This document shows positions 34,901 to 46,800 of a stretch of DNA of 64,000 bases, in pieces. Location: assembly GCA_014607495.2 (NCBI GenBank), contig CP053175.1, forward strand, positions 1,178,001 through 1,242,000, in the 5' to 3' direction. The position numbers and the translations under genes were made by a program. The notes under the pieces are model-generated. The model ran no database searches. It saw only the letters and a program-made list of their open reading frames with translations, and was not told the origin of the DNA. Every line of letters begins with the position of its first letter. Within the stretch, counting starts at the first letter, position 1. The DNA is from Carposina sasakii (taxonomy: Eukaryota; Arthropoda; Insecta; Lepidoptera; Carposinidae).

Positions 34901-34903
34901 TCG

Positions 34904-35631
34904 TATACAGGATGTTTGTGACAGCCAGGCAAATATTGATACCATGACTTCAGACCATGATTCTGAGGCGGAAAACACTGAAAATTTTCTTTTTCATATT
35001 TTCAGGAATACATGTTTAGTTCGTTTAATTAGGCCTTAGATAATGACTTAAAAATAAAAAAAATACCAAAATATGATTTAAAAAAAAAGTTGCCTACAAA
35101 AAAGTTCAAATAACTGATCAACCCAAATGAAGAGTCACAAGTGATCAAAAAAACAGCAATAACCACAACACAATAACCAATAAGCCCATTTAATTAGTCA
35201 CAGGATCATCCAATACAATTGGCGCGGAGAGCAAAGATTACTGATAATCTAATGAAGAATCTTCTATGCTGCTCTGGGAGTGAAAAAAAAACATATAATA
35301 CTAAGGCTGCTTCTATTCCCGAGCATACTGTACAAGTTAGTAGAGGGACAAGAGGGTCTTGGTATTTTGTAGGCGATGGGCTGACCACCTGTCACTACTA
35401 ACCGAACTTGTACATCTCAACTATACCCTCAAAATTGGTCAGAAGTGGCACCATGTGTTTCTATCGGCCCTTGGTGCTCTGCCTACCCCGTAAGGGATAA
35501 AGGCGTGATTATATGTATGTATGTATGTAATGAAAAATACATTTCCTGCGAGAAATAACACTGTCCAACTCTACACAATGGTACTTGTTCAGCATTTCAG
35601 TATTTGCCTGGCTGTCACCCACACCCTGTAT
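34904..35631. mobile_element. inverted-repeat element with ATACAGG ends, carrying a nested repeat C
   Basis: Left end 'tatacaggatgt' with 'gtgacagccaggcaaatatt'; right end 'tatttgcctggctgtcac' followed by 'acaccctgtat'. The inverted match is about 30 bases. A family C copy (35263-35530) is inserted inside. Confidence 0.7.
35263..35530 (+). repeat. repeat family C, full copy (nested)
   Basis: Collinear with 27925-28195, ending in TATG repeats. Confidence 0.7.
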
Positions 35632-35939
35632 GTATGTTTTTACACAATGCCTATTACACAATGCACTATTTATCTTAAAAAAATGTAGGTACTTTTAAAT
35701 AGAGCTAATGTATAGAGTAACCTATCTGTAGGTTGTTTAATTCGTGCGTCAAATCAGGGTCAGACAATAATCCTATAGTTATCTTACAGATTCTTAATAC
35801 ATAATAATAGGCCCAGTTACTATTGTTAAGGGCTTGGATTGGCAGTCAAGTTCACCAATCCAAAAGGATCTATTTAAAAAGGTCAATGAAAATTTACTTA
35901 TTTCATTGTAGGTACATAATAAGTATATGTCATACTACA

Positions 35940-36140
35940 GAACGCCCGCGACTCTGTCCGCGAAGGCTGCAGAAAAGACAAAATGTCGGTATAAAAATAT
36001 TTTCCCGGGATAAAAAGTGGCCTATGTCCTTTCGCAGGCCCTAGATTACCTGTGTACCAAATTTCTTTCAAATCGGTTCAGTAGTTTTGGCCTGATGGCG
36101 AGACGTACGGATAGACAAAGTTACTTTCGCATTAATAATA
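35940..36140 (+). repeat. dispersed lepidopteran-type repeat
   Basis: 'acgcccgcgactctgtccgc', 'ttttcccgggataaaaagtg' and 'aaatcggttcagtagttttg' are diagnostic words. Confidence 0.55.
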
Positions 36141-36149
36141 TTAGTAAAG

Positions 36150-36868
36150 CTTGGTGTACCGTGTGGTGTCAGCAGAGTAGAATACCACCACCCCATGTCT
36201 GGTCGTGGGTATCGTACGAGGCGATTAAGGGTTTCCGGGAGGTGGGCAGCAGCGTCTCCCATGTTGACAACATAGTCCGAAGATCACACTGCGGCCGGTC
36301 ACCACTCTGGGTGCCTGCCCAGAGGAGTTATGGTACATCTCGCCCACGAAAAAACTGGTCCGCGGGCCAAATGTCTACTTTTAAAAATGGATATGGGTAG
36401 ATTCGCCCGAATCAGTGTGGAAAATCGCACCAGATCTCTCCCTTTAAAAACTAAAGGGATATTTCGTCAAAATTTTATATTTACTTTAAATATCTGATAC
36501 ATGTAGGTGAATCTCAGCAATAAATGATAATTATTTATTAACAAAAACATACCAGAGTCACCTAACCATTATCTTATAAATACGTGATTAACTAGTTTTA
36601 ACATTTTATTAATATGAATATTAAGATCAGGTATTAGATATTTAATGTAAAAATATACGATTTTACCAAAACGGCCTTTTAGTTTTATATAGGAGACATC
36701 TGGTTCGATCTTCCACACTGATTCGGGCGAATCTACCCATATACATTTTTAAAAGAAGACATTTGGCCCGCGGACGAGTTTTTTTGTGGGCGAGATGTAC
36801 CTTAACCCGCCCAGAGTGGTGAGTATGGGCAAAAACCCGCCTACGTCCAGCAGTGGACAGCAATATGC
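36150..36868 (+). repeat. family B copy split by an inverted-repeat element
   Basis: The left part (36150-36335) has 'atgtctggtcgtgggtatcg' and 'gtttccgggaggtgggcagc'. The right part (36798-36868) has 'cctacgtccagcagtggaca'. The insert at 36336-36797 separates them. Confidence 0.65.
36336..36797. mobile_element. 462-bp terminal-inverted-repeat element with TA duplication
   Basis: 'catctcgcccacgaaaaaac' at the left is inverted at the right, and the pairing extends about 90 bases ('gggccaaatgtct', 'gattcgggcgaat'). TA flanks both sides, as for Tc1/mariner-type elements. Non-coding. Confidence 0.8.
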
Positions 36869-36969
36869 TGATGTATTATGTATGTAGTAGGTTACAGGTG
36901 ATATACGAGTATTAAGGCCGTGATATAGCGGTGGAATGATGCCACTAGAACATTGCCTATCAACTAGAA

Positions 36970-37105
36970 CTAGAGTTTTACTAGAATACATCAGCTGCAT
37001 CTCCTTCCGTGCATGTTGTAAGAGTCGACTACGGAACTCAGGGACAGTTCTCTCAGGCGATGAGTTGGCAACTTGTCACTGATCTTTTACATCTGGCCCC
37101 GGATA
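36970..37105 (+). repeat. repeat family A, 5' half
   Basis: 'tagaatacatcagctgcatc' to 'cttttacatctggccccg'. Confidence 0.6.
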
Positions 37106-37310
37106 TCATGGGTCTAATGAAGCTTCAAAGTAACGATAGCTTATAATTAAATAAGATATCACTGGCAATGATGTCCTTGTCAAAATCAACAGGTAATTAT
37201 ACTATTCACTTCATGAGCTTTTAACCAATTCAAGGAGGTTCCTGATTGGTCGATTGAGATGATTTGGATTCCTTTTGTCGATCTGATAGCTTATTACCGA
37301 TTATTTTCTT

Positions 37311-37572
37311 ATACAGGGTGTAACAGAAAGAGTATGTTAAGCGAAAAGTTGTGTAAATAGCCCACTATAGAGAACCTATTTCCAAAATTTGAAACTTGAA
37401 ATCACATGTTTATTTTTCAAGATTGTATGAACATTCCTGAGTTGTGTAGGAATTCTCCATACTATTTGGAAAAATAAACTGTTTCGAGTCTGTAATTTTG
37501 TGGGTAGGTTCCTTTTATTAGGTTATTTACATAGCTTTTCGCTTAACATATCCCTTTTGTTACATCCTGTAT
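37311..37572. mobile_element. family E long-inverted-repeat element, copy 2
   Basis: ATACAGGGTGTAACAGAAAG at the left; 'cccttttgttacatcctgta' at the right. Collinear with 26821-27086. Confidence 0.8.
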
Positions 37573-37802
37573 AGTATTTCTTCAGAATAATATTTCAAGT
37601 TATTACTTCTTTCAAAAATGTAATACTTGACTTAACTTGCATTTTTGCAGGGAAATCATAAGTCACCTAAGCCGCTAACCACTAAAGTGTTACATCCTAA
37701 AATAACAAAAAATCAAGGTAGGTACTTACTCTTAGGTTTTTTTTATATAATAGTATAATATTTCTATGTGCCATTTTTATGTCAAAATAAATAACTGCCA
37801 AA

Positions 37803-37957
37803 ATGTATACATACATACATATAATCACACCTTTATCCCTTACATGGTAGGCAGAGTACCAAGGGCCGATATAACCACATGGTGCCACTTCTGACCAATT
37901 TGGAGGGTATAGTTGAGATGTATGTGTATGTTCGGTTAGTAGGCAGTGTAAAATGTA
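37803..37957 (-). repeat. repeat family C, inverted 3' part
   Basis: 'acatacatataatcacacct' to 'gagatgtatgtgtatgttcg'. Cut by the insertion of the pogo-like element at 37960. Confidence 0.6.
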
Positions 37958-37959
37958 TA

Positions 37960-39760
37960 CCGTCAAACCGTCCATTTTTGCCCTGGTAGGTATATTTGCC
38001 CGCCGACATGAATTTATCTATAATCGAAAATACAAAAACTACCAAACACCTTTTCAAGTTTTTCAAACTTGAAGTAGAAATTAGATTATTTTTCTGGCAA
38101 CACTGAAAGGTTTGTTTTTTTCTAAATTCACTCAGTTTCCTACCAGACCATGGCAAAGTGTAGGTGTGCTTTTTCCTGGGCCAAACTGCTTTGTGAAAAT
38201 TATTGATATTTCAGGATGGTGAAGACAAAGGTAAGAGTTTCTTGGTTTGTTGAATTGCTAAAGACTTGTAGTTTCTTAGTGGATAATGCGCTGCATCATA
38301 AGATTTATCAAACTAGAATATGGTGAGTGGGCAAAATAAACTACATGTTTCGACCAACCATTTTGGAATATTTGCCCGGGTCTTAGGGTTGGCACTTTTT
38401 ACTTTGAAAAACATTATTACTAGCCAACGCACGTGACTTCGTACGCATTTTAGACCATTTGGATCTAGAATAGAATTAGCACACACGGACTGCAATCCCA
38501 TTGCAATTGTGCCATTTCCGCGCCGATACAGTCTGATTGCAGTAGGTATGCAGGTGCCCAATGAATTTCTCAAGTGTAACTGCACTTTAACGTGCACATG
38601 GCATATTCATTGCATTCGTGCCAACTGCTTTGAGACTGCATCGGAACTACAATTTGCAGTTAGGGGTTTCGTCTGTGCAGTGTTATGTCTGTCAGTGAAA
38701 TGTGTACGAACATGTCCTTATATATTTATGTATATATACCTACCTATTATGGACACTAGGTATCTTTAGAGGTACCTACCTATGTATTACTTACACTATT
38801 TAGTACTTACCCAATCATCATTCTTTTGTAGGAATTGGCAGGTGGTGCAAAACCCCGTATACGAGAACGGAAAACTAGGCGTAAACTTGGAGCAAAACAA
38901 TACCGAAACTACAGCAGTGAGATGTTGGAACTTGCATGCCAAGTCGTTGCTTCGAAGCAAATATCATCAAGGGATGCTGAACGTCAATTTGGGATACCAC
39001 GCCGGACCATTTTGAACAAAGTTAACCAATGCCATATGAAGCCAATGGGCCGACCAACTATTCTCTCGCAAGAAGAAGAGGAAAAAATTTTCAAAGCTTT
39101 AATTGCATCTGCTGATTTCGGTTCGCCCTTATTAAAGATTGATTTACAGCTTATCGTTAATGACTACTTAGTTAAAAATTCAAACGATGTTTTTGATGGT
39201 AAATTGCCTGGCCGAGATTGGGTACAAAATTTTTTTTGGCGTCATGCCGATAAACTATGTACATTATAATTATCTATTTCATTAGATATTTAATATGCAA
39301 GTTAATAAAAGAATTTATAATTTTTTATATAGGTACTTATTTTTCTTTTTGACAACCCTAACAGATGAAACATGTTTGTATGAAAAGTTAGGAAAGTTGA
39401 CAGGTAATGTTGCCCACCTTATTATTTACAAATCTATAAGGATTGAAAAGAAGGGACCCTGGTAGGACGTCATATTTGCCCATAAACGTTGTTTGCTTCT
39501 AAGAGTATAATACTGTAAATATTATAGTTTTGGAGAAAATCCAGGTGGGCAAACATGTACACAAATGGAGGTAATTTCGCCGGCCTCTTGAAATTAGTAT
39601 AATGGAAAATATGGAGTTATTAGCACAAAAAAATCATTTTGTATGTGTCTCTACGATATCAAAGTATACTTAACGTTTAAAATGTATATCGTACCATACA
39701 TTTTTTCCGATAAAATTGAGAAAGTTCGTATTTTTTGGGCAAAATTGGACGGTTTGACGG
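37960..39760. mobile_element. pogo-like DNA transposon, internally deleted
   Basis: Ends CCGTCAAACCGTCCA and inverse TGGACGGTTTGACGG, each followed inward by a GGGCAAAA-type word, flanked by TA on both sides (37958-37959, 39761-39762). That matches the TA duplication of pogo/Tigger elements. It carries a two-exon gene for the DNA-binding half of a transposase only. Confidence 0.8.
38216..39269 (+). CDS. pogo-like transposase, DNA-binding half only
   Basis: Exon 1 (38216-38230) gives M-V-K-T-K in front of a GTAAGAG donor; exon 2 (38832-39269) follows a TTTGTAG acceptor in phase 0. The 150-residue product has a basic start (RERKTRRKLG), a pipsqueak-type helix-turn-helix (ACQVVASKQISSRDAERQFG, then PRRTILNKV) and the start of a CENP-B-type helix-turn-helix ending DWVQNFFWRHAD. 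It then stops; the DDE catalytic domain expected of pogo/Tigger transposases is missing from the element. The frame itself has no internal stop. It may be a truncated relic or could still bind element ends. Confidence 0.65.
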
Positions 39761-39762
39761 TA

Positions 39763-41790
39763 ATGATAATTATTTTAATAATGCTTAAATAGTTAAGAAA
39801 ATTAAAGGAAAAATAAACGAGAAATAATTTCTTTCCGAAAAATGTTCAAACAAGTTACACATATTTTATTATTTATTTATTTATTTATTACAGTTTCAAT
39901 GACTTTTCATTAAAAAAGCTCTCTCTACCTAGTTTCTTGATAAAGGATGTTAAATAATAGGTATAAAAGCTCGTCATTGACTACTACCTACGTACCTACA
40001 AATATTTTTATGGAGGGAATAATTTTGAACTTACTTTTAGGTAAGTACCGTCCTCTGGTTTAAACCAGTTAAGAATAACAAGAAAATCCGTTATTTTGAA
40101 GACGGTTACTATCTAAGCTAAATCATGGTAGGTACCTTATAAAAAGTTTTTTAACCTAGACTTTACTAGGAAAAAGACATCATGCATGATAATGCCAATT
40201 ACTTCAAAACTGGGTTTTCCGCAATGGGACATGTTTGCTACATTTTTTTTGTTTAAAATATAACTCACTTTAAGAAAAAAGCTTTTGCGTAAGTTTTCCA
40301 CTTAAGTATGATAAGAAATTTAAAAAAAAACAAGCAACAGTCCATTATTGACTTAAAATAAGTTTAACATACATCCTTCGAGGTCGTTGCCCATTACAAA
40401 ATGATATTAAAAAAATATGCCCATCACAAAAGGCAAAGGAACGATGCGCCCTCCATCCGTATGCAGTATAAAATCAAGTTTTCGCAAAAACTGTAACAGT
40501 GCGTGATTTGGAACAGAGCGGTGCGTTCGCTCCAATTTTGAACGAATTCGCGGCAAATTATACACGTTCGGTTTTCGAATTTTGATTGTGTTTTTTTAAG
40601 TCTTAATTCCTTATTTGGACATTGGAATTTTGGAAGTTGGGGTATAAGGTTGGTTTTGTGTTTTTAAATGAATTTAATAACCTACTAAACACTATTTCAA
40701 TTATTTATAAATAATAATATAAATTTTTAATTACATATACTTTTTACTATTTTTATTATAAACATTTGAAGTTAATACTTTTAAAGATAATTTTACTCTA
40801 AAGCTCTCTCTCTTTCTCTCTGTCTCTCTCAGGAATTATAAAATAATGCATAACATTTTTGTTTTAGTCAGTATTATACAATTTTCCTACGTTGTTAATT
40901 ACAATTACATCAACATTTCACCCGTGTGACTGTTATTGTTGACCATGCTAATGTACAGTCATACAAATTAGTTAGGTAGTTGAATATTTACATAATCCAA
41001 ATATATATTACCAAGTTTAGTGCCATCATACTCGTAATATTATCGCTATATTACGTTTATTTAGTTTTACTAAATTACAACTCTTGTAACGTATGAAAAT
41101 TAAAAAATAGCTATTAATAATTGACTTCAAAGTTCTGTATTTTGTATATAAAATGGAGACACATGATAGGTAAAATCTGCAACTAACTTAAATCTACATT
41201 TCTATATGATAGATAAAGCTAATATCGTACCTTACCGTTTCACATATAACTTATAAGATAATTTTACTAACTTAGTTGGTAATTTGTTTTCACTTTTAGC
41301 TATAAAACTACTTGTGTATAAAATTCGACTCTATTTGGCTTTTACTTTTTATTATTCTATGTAGTAGGTACTTTAGTTTTTTACGTACTTAAGTTGTAAG
41401 ATAAAAAAATTGCTAGTAAAAGCTCAAAATAAAAATATGAACCCGATCTTAAACATATCTATGTCCAACTATAGTACCTAATTATCCATACAATTTTAAG
41501 CCACCACCGTTCACTATTTATTTCATGATAATTCATTTTTTTTTTTTTATGAATTTCCAACCTTTTTCAAACGCGATCTCAAAATATGCAAAAACATACA
41601 TACAGCATTAATTTCATTCATTCATTTCCATAGCTATGTTCTTACCTGACTGTACACCAGATCTTCGGTACAGATAACCGTGTATTGTCTGTAGGACTGC
41701 ATAGAAACATACCTCTGAGAAGACATACAATATATGCTCCAATGGCGAAGTCCCTCGGATTATTATAGAACTACTGGCTGTCTCTGGCAA
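39763..41790. other. no gene seen
   Basis: AT-rich. Has TTTA repeats at about 39866-39890 and a CT-rich tract at 40801-40832. A somewhat more GC-rich piece is at 40430-40570. Confidence 0.45.
40801..40832 (+). repeat. CT-rich microsatellite-like tract
   Basis: Imperfect (CT)n with CTTT and CTGT interruptions. Confidence 0.7.
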
Positions 41791-41794
41791 ACTA

Positions 41795-42030
41795 TATAAT
41801 AAAATGTATACATATAATAAAATTGTAACGGATCTATGTTTGTGCACGCTAATCTCAGAATTGGTTGAAGCGATTTTGATGCAGTTTTCAGGAATATATT
41901 GTGACAGGTCCTACTAAATAGGCTACTTTTGTGGAAAATGTTTTTATCCCGGGAAAATGTTTTTATCCTGGATGATTTCGACATTTTTTTTTGCAGTCCA
42001 CGCGAACGAAGTCGCGGGAGTCCACTAGTA
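41795..42030 (-). repeat. dispersed lepidopteran-type repeat, long copy
   Basis: 'gtgcacgctaatctcagaat', 'ttttcaggaatatattgtga' and the GC-rich end 'gcgaacgaagtcgcgggagt'. The same order appears in 61475-61735. Confidence 0.6.
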
Positions 42031-42328
42031 TAAAATATGAATTATTTCTTTGTATTTAGTGGTAGAAGGGTAGTAATTAAGGGTGGTATATGTGTGTATT
42101 TTTATGCCAAATTGAATATAATTTTAAAAAATTCGTAGCTAGGCCTCTATCACTTAGGAAGAAAAAATAGTTAGCAAACTATTCGTGGATCTGCAGAATA
42201 TACACAAAAAAAATCTGAAACATCGTTAAAGCCTTTTCGAAGGAGTTTGGAAAAAGCATCTTTTCCATGGGCCTAACTCTGAAATCGTGAAAAACATCAG
42301 CTTTTCCATACAAACTTGAATACTACTA

Positions 42329-42637
42329 CAGTAGAACGCCGATTATCCGAACGCCGATTAACCGAATGGCCAATTATCCTTATTTTAAACGTAAATGTAC
42401 CTCTATTAATGTTATGAATTTTTATACTTTGTTAAGGCCTGATGGTGTTGCAACTTACTCTGATCGAGATGGTCAAGTGAGCATTATTGTAGAACTGTGT
42501 TTGTGTTTGTTTATAAAGTTTATTCTATGTGTGGCAGTTCGTTTTCCTTTGTTACCATTCTATGTCCGATTATCCGAATTTTCGATTATCCGAATCGAAC
42601 CCGGTCCCAATCAATTCGGATAATCGGCGTTCTACTG
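42329..42637. mobile_element. 309-bp pogo/Tigger-type miniature element
   Basis: Ends CAGTAGAACGCCGATTATCC and its inverse, flanked by TA (42327-42328, 42638-42639). 'ccgattatccgaa'-type words repeat near both ends. CAGT ends with TA duplication are typical of pogo/Tigger. Its core is non-coding. Confidence 0.85.
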
Positions 42638-42644
42638 TATTTCA

Positions 42645-43590
42645 GAGTTGGTATAACATTAAAAGTTGTAGATACGTTTTTATCTACCTAAGTTCAAAAT
42701 AAGTTAGCTAAGTTTTATAAAAGACATAAGGTATAAGAAACTGTATTGAAAGAGGTTTGCAAAGACACTAGCGCTATATTAGAGGACTTTAAAACTGAAA
42801 CGTAGAATACATCATTATATCATTCGTATAAGGGCCGGCCGGTTTCGCAATGCTTTGTGTGTTAGATATATATACCTATAATATATGTAGATGAGTCACT
42901 TTTTATTTATTTTTCGTTTTTTTTTATTGAGAGAGCTTAAACTTTCAACATAACCAAAAAATACATAGGAATGAAATGCAAAAGTAAATATTGTTATGGT
43001 GAATTATACAATTATACATTATACATTATACAATTTTCCTACAATTTTCTACTTGATGTGTAAGTGACTTATAGATAGACAAAGTCCACGTACCTAAACA
43101 TAATGAACAAAACTCAATAAAAAATAATTAATCTGTAATTTTTAAAAAATCGAGCTGACAAATCCAAAAAAACAAACCGCTCTAAATAGGTAGTAAAATT
43201 ACACAATTTTCCCGTTTCCCAACTTACTACATTTCACACATAGCGACATCGATTAGACAAAGCGGTACAGCCTCTAAATTGGCGGTTTTCGCACACACAT
43301 CACAATTTCGCAATTTGTGACTTACGCGCCTTTTGTTTGTCTCGAACGATAAAGGTATTTTGATAGAAAAAAAATAATAGTATGTATTCGATTGACATTA
43401 AATTGCAAATAAGTAATTGTAATGGTTTTTACGCGAAAAATTGTTCGCATACATACAGATTACAAATCCATGTCTTCTGTCATAAAGGAAATACTTCAAC
43501 GAAATGTACCTACTACTCGTATTATAATAGATAACCTACCTTTAAGTTACATTAGCGATTCCATATATTCCATGTTATAATATGATATAT
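42645..43590. other. no gene seen
   Basis: AT-rich; nothing recognised. Confidence 0.4.
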
Positions 43591-43596
43591 CTACAC

Positions 43597-43795
43597 TTCA
43601 GCCTTTTGCAGTCCACTGCTGGACGTAGGCCTCCCCCAGGGCACGCCATAAGGAGGTTTTGCCCATAGTAACCACGCCGGGCGGGTTGGTGACCGCAGTG
43701 TGATTTTCGGACTATGTTGTCAACACGGGAGGCGCTGCTGTCCAACTCCCGGAAACCCTTAGTCTTACGGTACCCATGGGCAGACATGTTTCGCT
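43597..43795 (-). repeat. repeat family B copy
   Basis: 'gcagtccactgctggacgta' to 'taccc(a)tgggcagacatgt'-like end; immediately upstream of the first coding exon of the cuticle gene. Confidence 0.65.
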
Positions 43796-43833
43796 GGAAT
43801 AAAATCTTATGTGATTTTATTTCTTTGTTACAG

Positions 43834-43874
43834 ATCAGCTAAAAAGAACAAACAAAAAAATGGAATATCTAAAG
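43834..43874 (+). CDS. cuticle gene start exon (5' UTR end plus 5 codons)
   Basis: After a strong TTTGTTACAG acceptor, 26 bases of leader end in an A-rich context before ATG at 43860; five codons (M-E-Y-L-K) precede a GTAAAT donor. Phase 0 fits the next exon and completes the signal peptide. Coding part is 43860-43874. A non-coding exon further upstream is implied. Confidence 0.62.
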
Positions 43875-46800
43875 GTAAATTTTATTATTTTAATTTTATT
43901 TAGGTTTGATAGTTAATTTTCTTTTGAACGGAAAGAATACTATTTGAGGCTTAGAATGTACCTAATGCATATTGGGGGTGGTACAAAAACTTTTTTGCTA
44001 ACCTTGGTATTTAATTATACAGGGTGTAACAAAAGCTCATTTATGGTGGGCTATATTCAAAGCATTTCGCTTACCCTTCTATTTCACCAAGGGTATTTTT
44101 TTTATCTATGTGAGATCTCCTTTATGATCCTGCAGTTCTAGCTACCTCATTTTGAGAATACAGCCGTGTTTATAAGTACGCCTAAGTATGTTTTTTCATA
44201 TTAAAAATATGTTCACTAGCTAGCTAATTATTATCATAACAGCGTGAAAATCTGCATAGTACATACTTGAAAATAGCGTTACACACATATACAATTCAAA
44301 GTAATCATATAGTGCATCATCATAATACATCTATTACAAAACGCTTAGGGCTCGAGAAACGCCTAATAAGCAGTGTGGGCTATGTAGGGCTCTCACGATT
44401 AGGTACCTACATCTGGGTTATGGTCTTAGGGGACGACCACACAGAACAGACGTAAGACACGGACCCGTCGCAGTCGCGGCGCCCGTTTAATCTACTTTCA
44501 TATAAAATATGTTTATACATACAGAAAAGTATGTTTTACGTCTCGACGGCTGTACCTATATATTTTGTGTGAAAGTAGATTACCCGTCTTTTCTGTATGT
44601 TTATGTACATAGATTAAACGTTCGCCGCGACTGCGACGGGTCCGTGTCTTACGTTTGTTCTGTGTGGTCGTCCCCTTAAGCTAGTTATTCACCGGAGATG
44701 AGCTACTGTAACTATATGTATATATTCACTATGGGTGCGCCCACCACCGGGCCCTACACCCTCCATTGACCCTCGGATCTGATAACTCATAACTGCAAAA
44801 ACAGGCACTTGCACTATCTACAATCGCCATGAGAAACCAGACCAGAGCACCTAGCATGCAAGACGATACATTGCACTATTCCGAAATCAAAAACTAGATA
44901 AATAATCTACATATGTTTCGCCAACAACCGTGGCATCCTCAGGATTATAGAAATTAGTAAATTAGTAATTAACCACTAATTATTATGAACCTCTAAAACC
45001 CAACACATACACCAAGTTGGAGAACTTCCGAATTGTAACGCCTAATACAATTTCATTTATTTGTATATACCTCATTTTATTTAGAAGTAGAAAGAGTCCA
45101 AAAGAACGAAATTAGGTTTTTTATTAGGCACATTTTTGTATATCATGAATAGTTCATAATGACAAATGATCATTCGAATATCACAAATTAAATCGCTCAT
45201 CTCCACGTGTAACTTTTTGTGCAGAATGCTGATAAAGTCTTGATATTATTAAACCGTTATCACTAACACCCTGTACAGGTAGTTTAAAAACGATTACTTT
45301 ACATATCACATATGTGAATCTGTATAAAATATTATTTCATTTTACGCAATCTGCCCCACATATGGCTAATTAGAGTTTTGTATTTGTCAATACGTTTTTT
45401 TATACAAAATAAAGTTTCGTAATGGTTTTCAATGTCGATTTTAATAATAACCGTTTCTTTAGGTATGTGGTAGCGAAGTACTTGATATGTATCACGCGAT
45501 TTAGAAAAGTAGACATATGCAATTAAGTAAGTACTTAAGTAATCCATGGGGTCTATAAGAACGAAAATATTTATTTAGGATATTTTTCATACACTCCTGT
45601 GTTGATGCGGGCTTTTACTTACTAGAACACATCAGCTGCATCTCCTTCCGTGCATGTCGTAAGAGTCTACCAAGGAGAGTTCCTTATCACGATAAAATTG
45701 TAAGAAAATCATAATCAGTGTCATTACAAAAGAATTTAAACAATGTTTAAAGTAAACATTTTCCTAAAATTGATACATATTCCATACATTTTGCTGTCAA
45801 ATAGCTGCTATATTATAGATTAGGTATGGACCTAGGCATCTATCATTAATAATAACATTAGTCGGGGTATACCCCGGAAACAAAATGGTGAAAAATGACA
45901 ACTTTAAAAAGTATTTTTCTTACCTCCGTACGTAGATACAAGCGACACCCAAACTAGGTCAGGAGTATGAGGAACTACTTCGACTCAAGTCATTTGTCAT
46001 GCATCATGTCATCATGATGATCTTGTAATAAGCAGGCAATCATGAGTAATTGAATCATCAGGGTTGGACGACGTGAAATTTTATTTAAAAAATAACTTTG
46101 GTTCAAATCAATTAGTGTTTTTTTTATCATCATCTTCCTGCCCTTATCTCAATTATTTATGAGGTCGACATGACCACTCGCTAAAAGAATTTTTGGATGT
46201 TTGCTTTGTACGTACAACAATTTACTTTTGACAACCCTAACCATTAATAATCTACAACCAACCTAATAATCAACCCTAATCCTTAACCATTAGTAAGTAT
46301 GGCAAGTAAATTGATTCTATGCAAGATTAAAATTTATTATCCATGAAGAAATATAAGTAATAATTCTTCTCTGGGAGTGAAAAAAAAACGTATAATACTA
46401 CAGCTGCTTATCTTCCCGGGCATACTGTACAAGTCAGTAGAGGGACGAGAGGGCCCTTGCGTTTTGTAGGCGATGGGCTGACCACCTGTCACTACTAACC
46501 GAACTTGTACATCTCAACTATACCCTCAAAATTGGTCAGAAGTGGCACCATGTGGTTCTATCGGCCCTTGGTGCTCTGCCTACCCCGTAAGGGATAAAGG
46601 CGTGATTATATGTATGTTTATAGGTATGTAAGAAATATAAGTAACTGGGTATCAATATCTATATTGTAAGTAAGTATTATAAGCACATATAATTTTAGCT
46701 AGCAACTTGCCACCGCTATTTTAAACGTGGCTGTGGTATCTCCTTTACGATCCTACAGTTACTACCCCATTTCGGGAACACGGCCATGTCCAATAATGTG

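Noticed and set aside
36017..36400. 127-codon plus-strand ORF
   Set aside because: It runs through a dispersed repeat, family B and the start of an inverted-repeat element; incidental.
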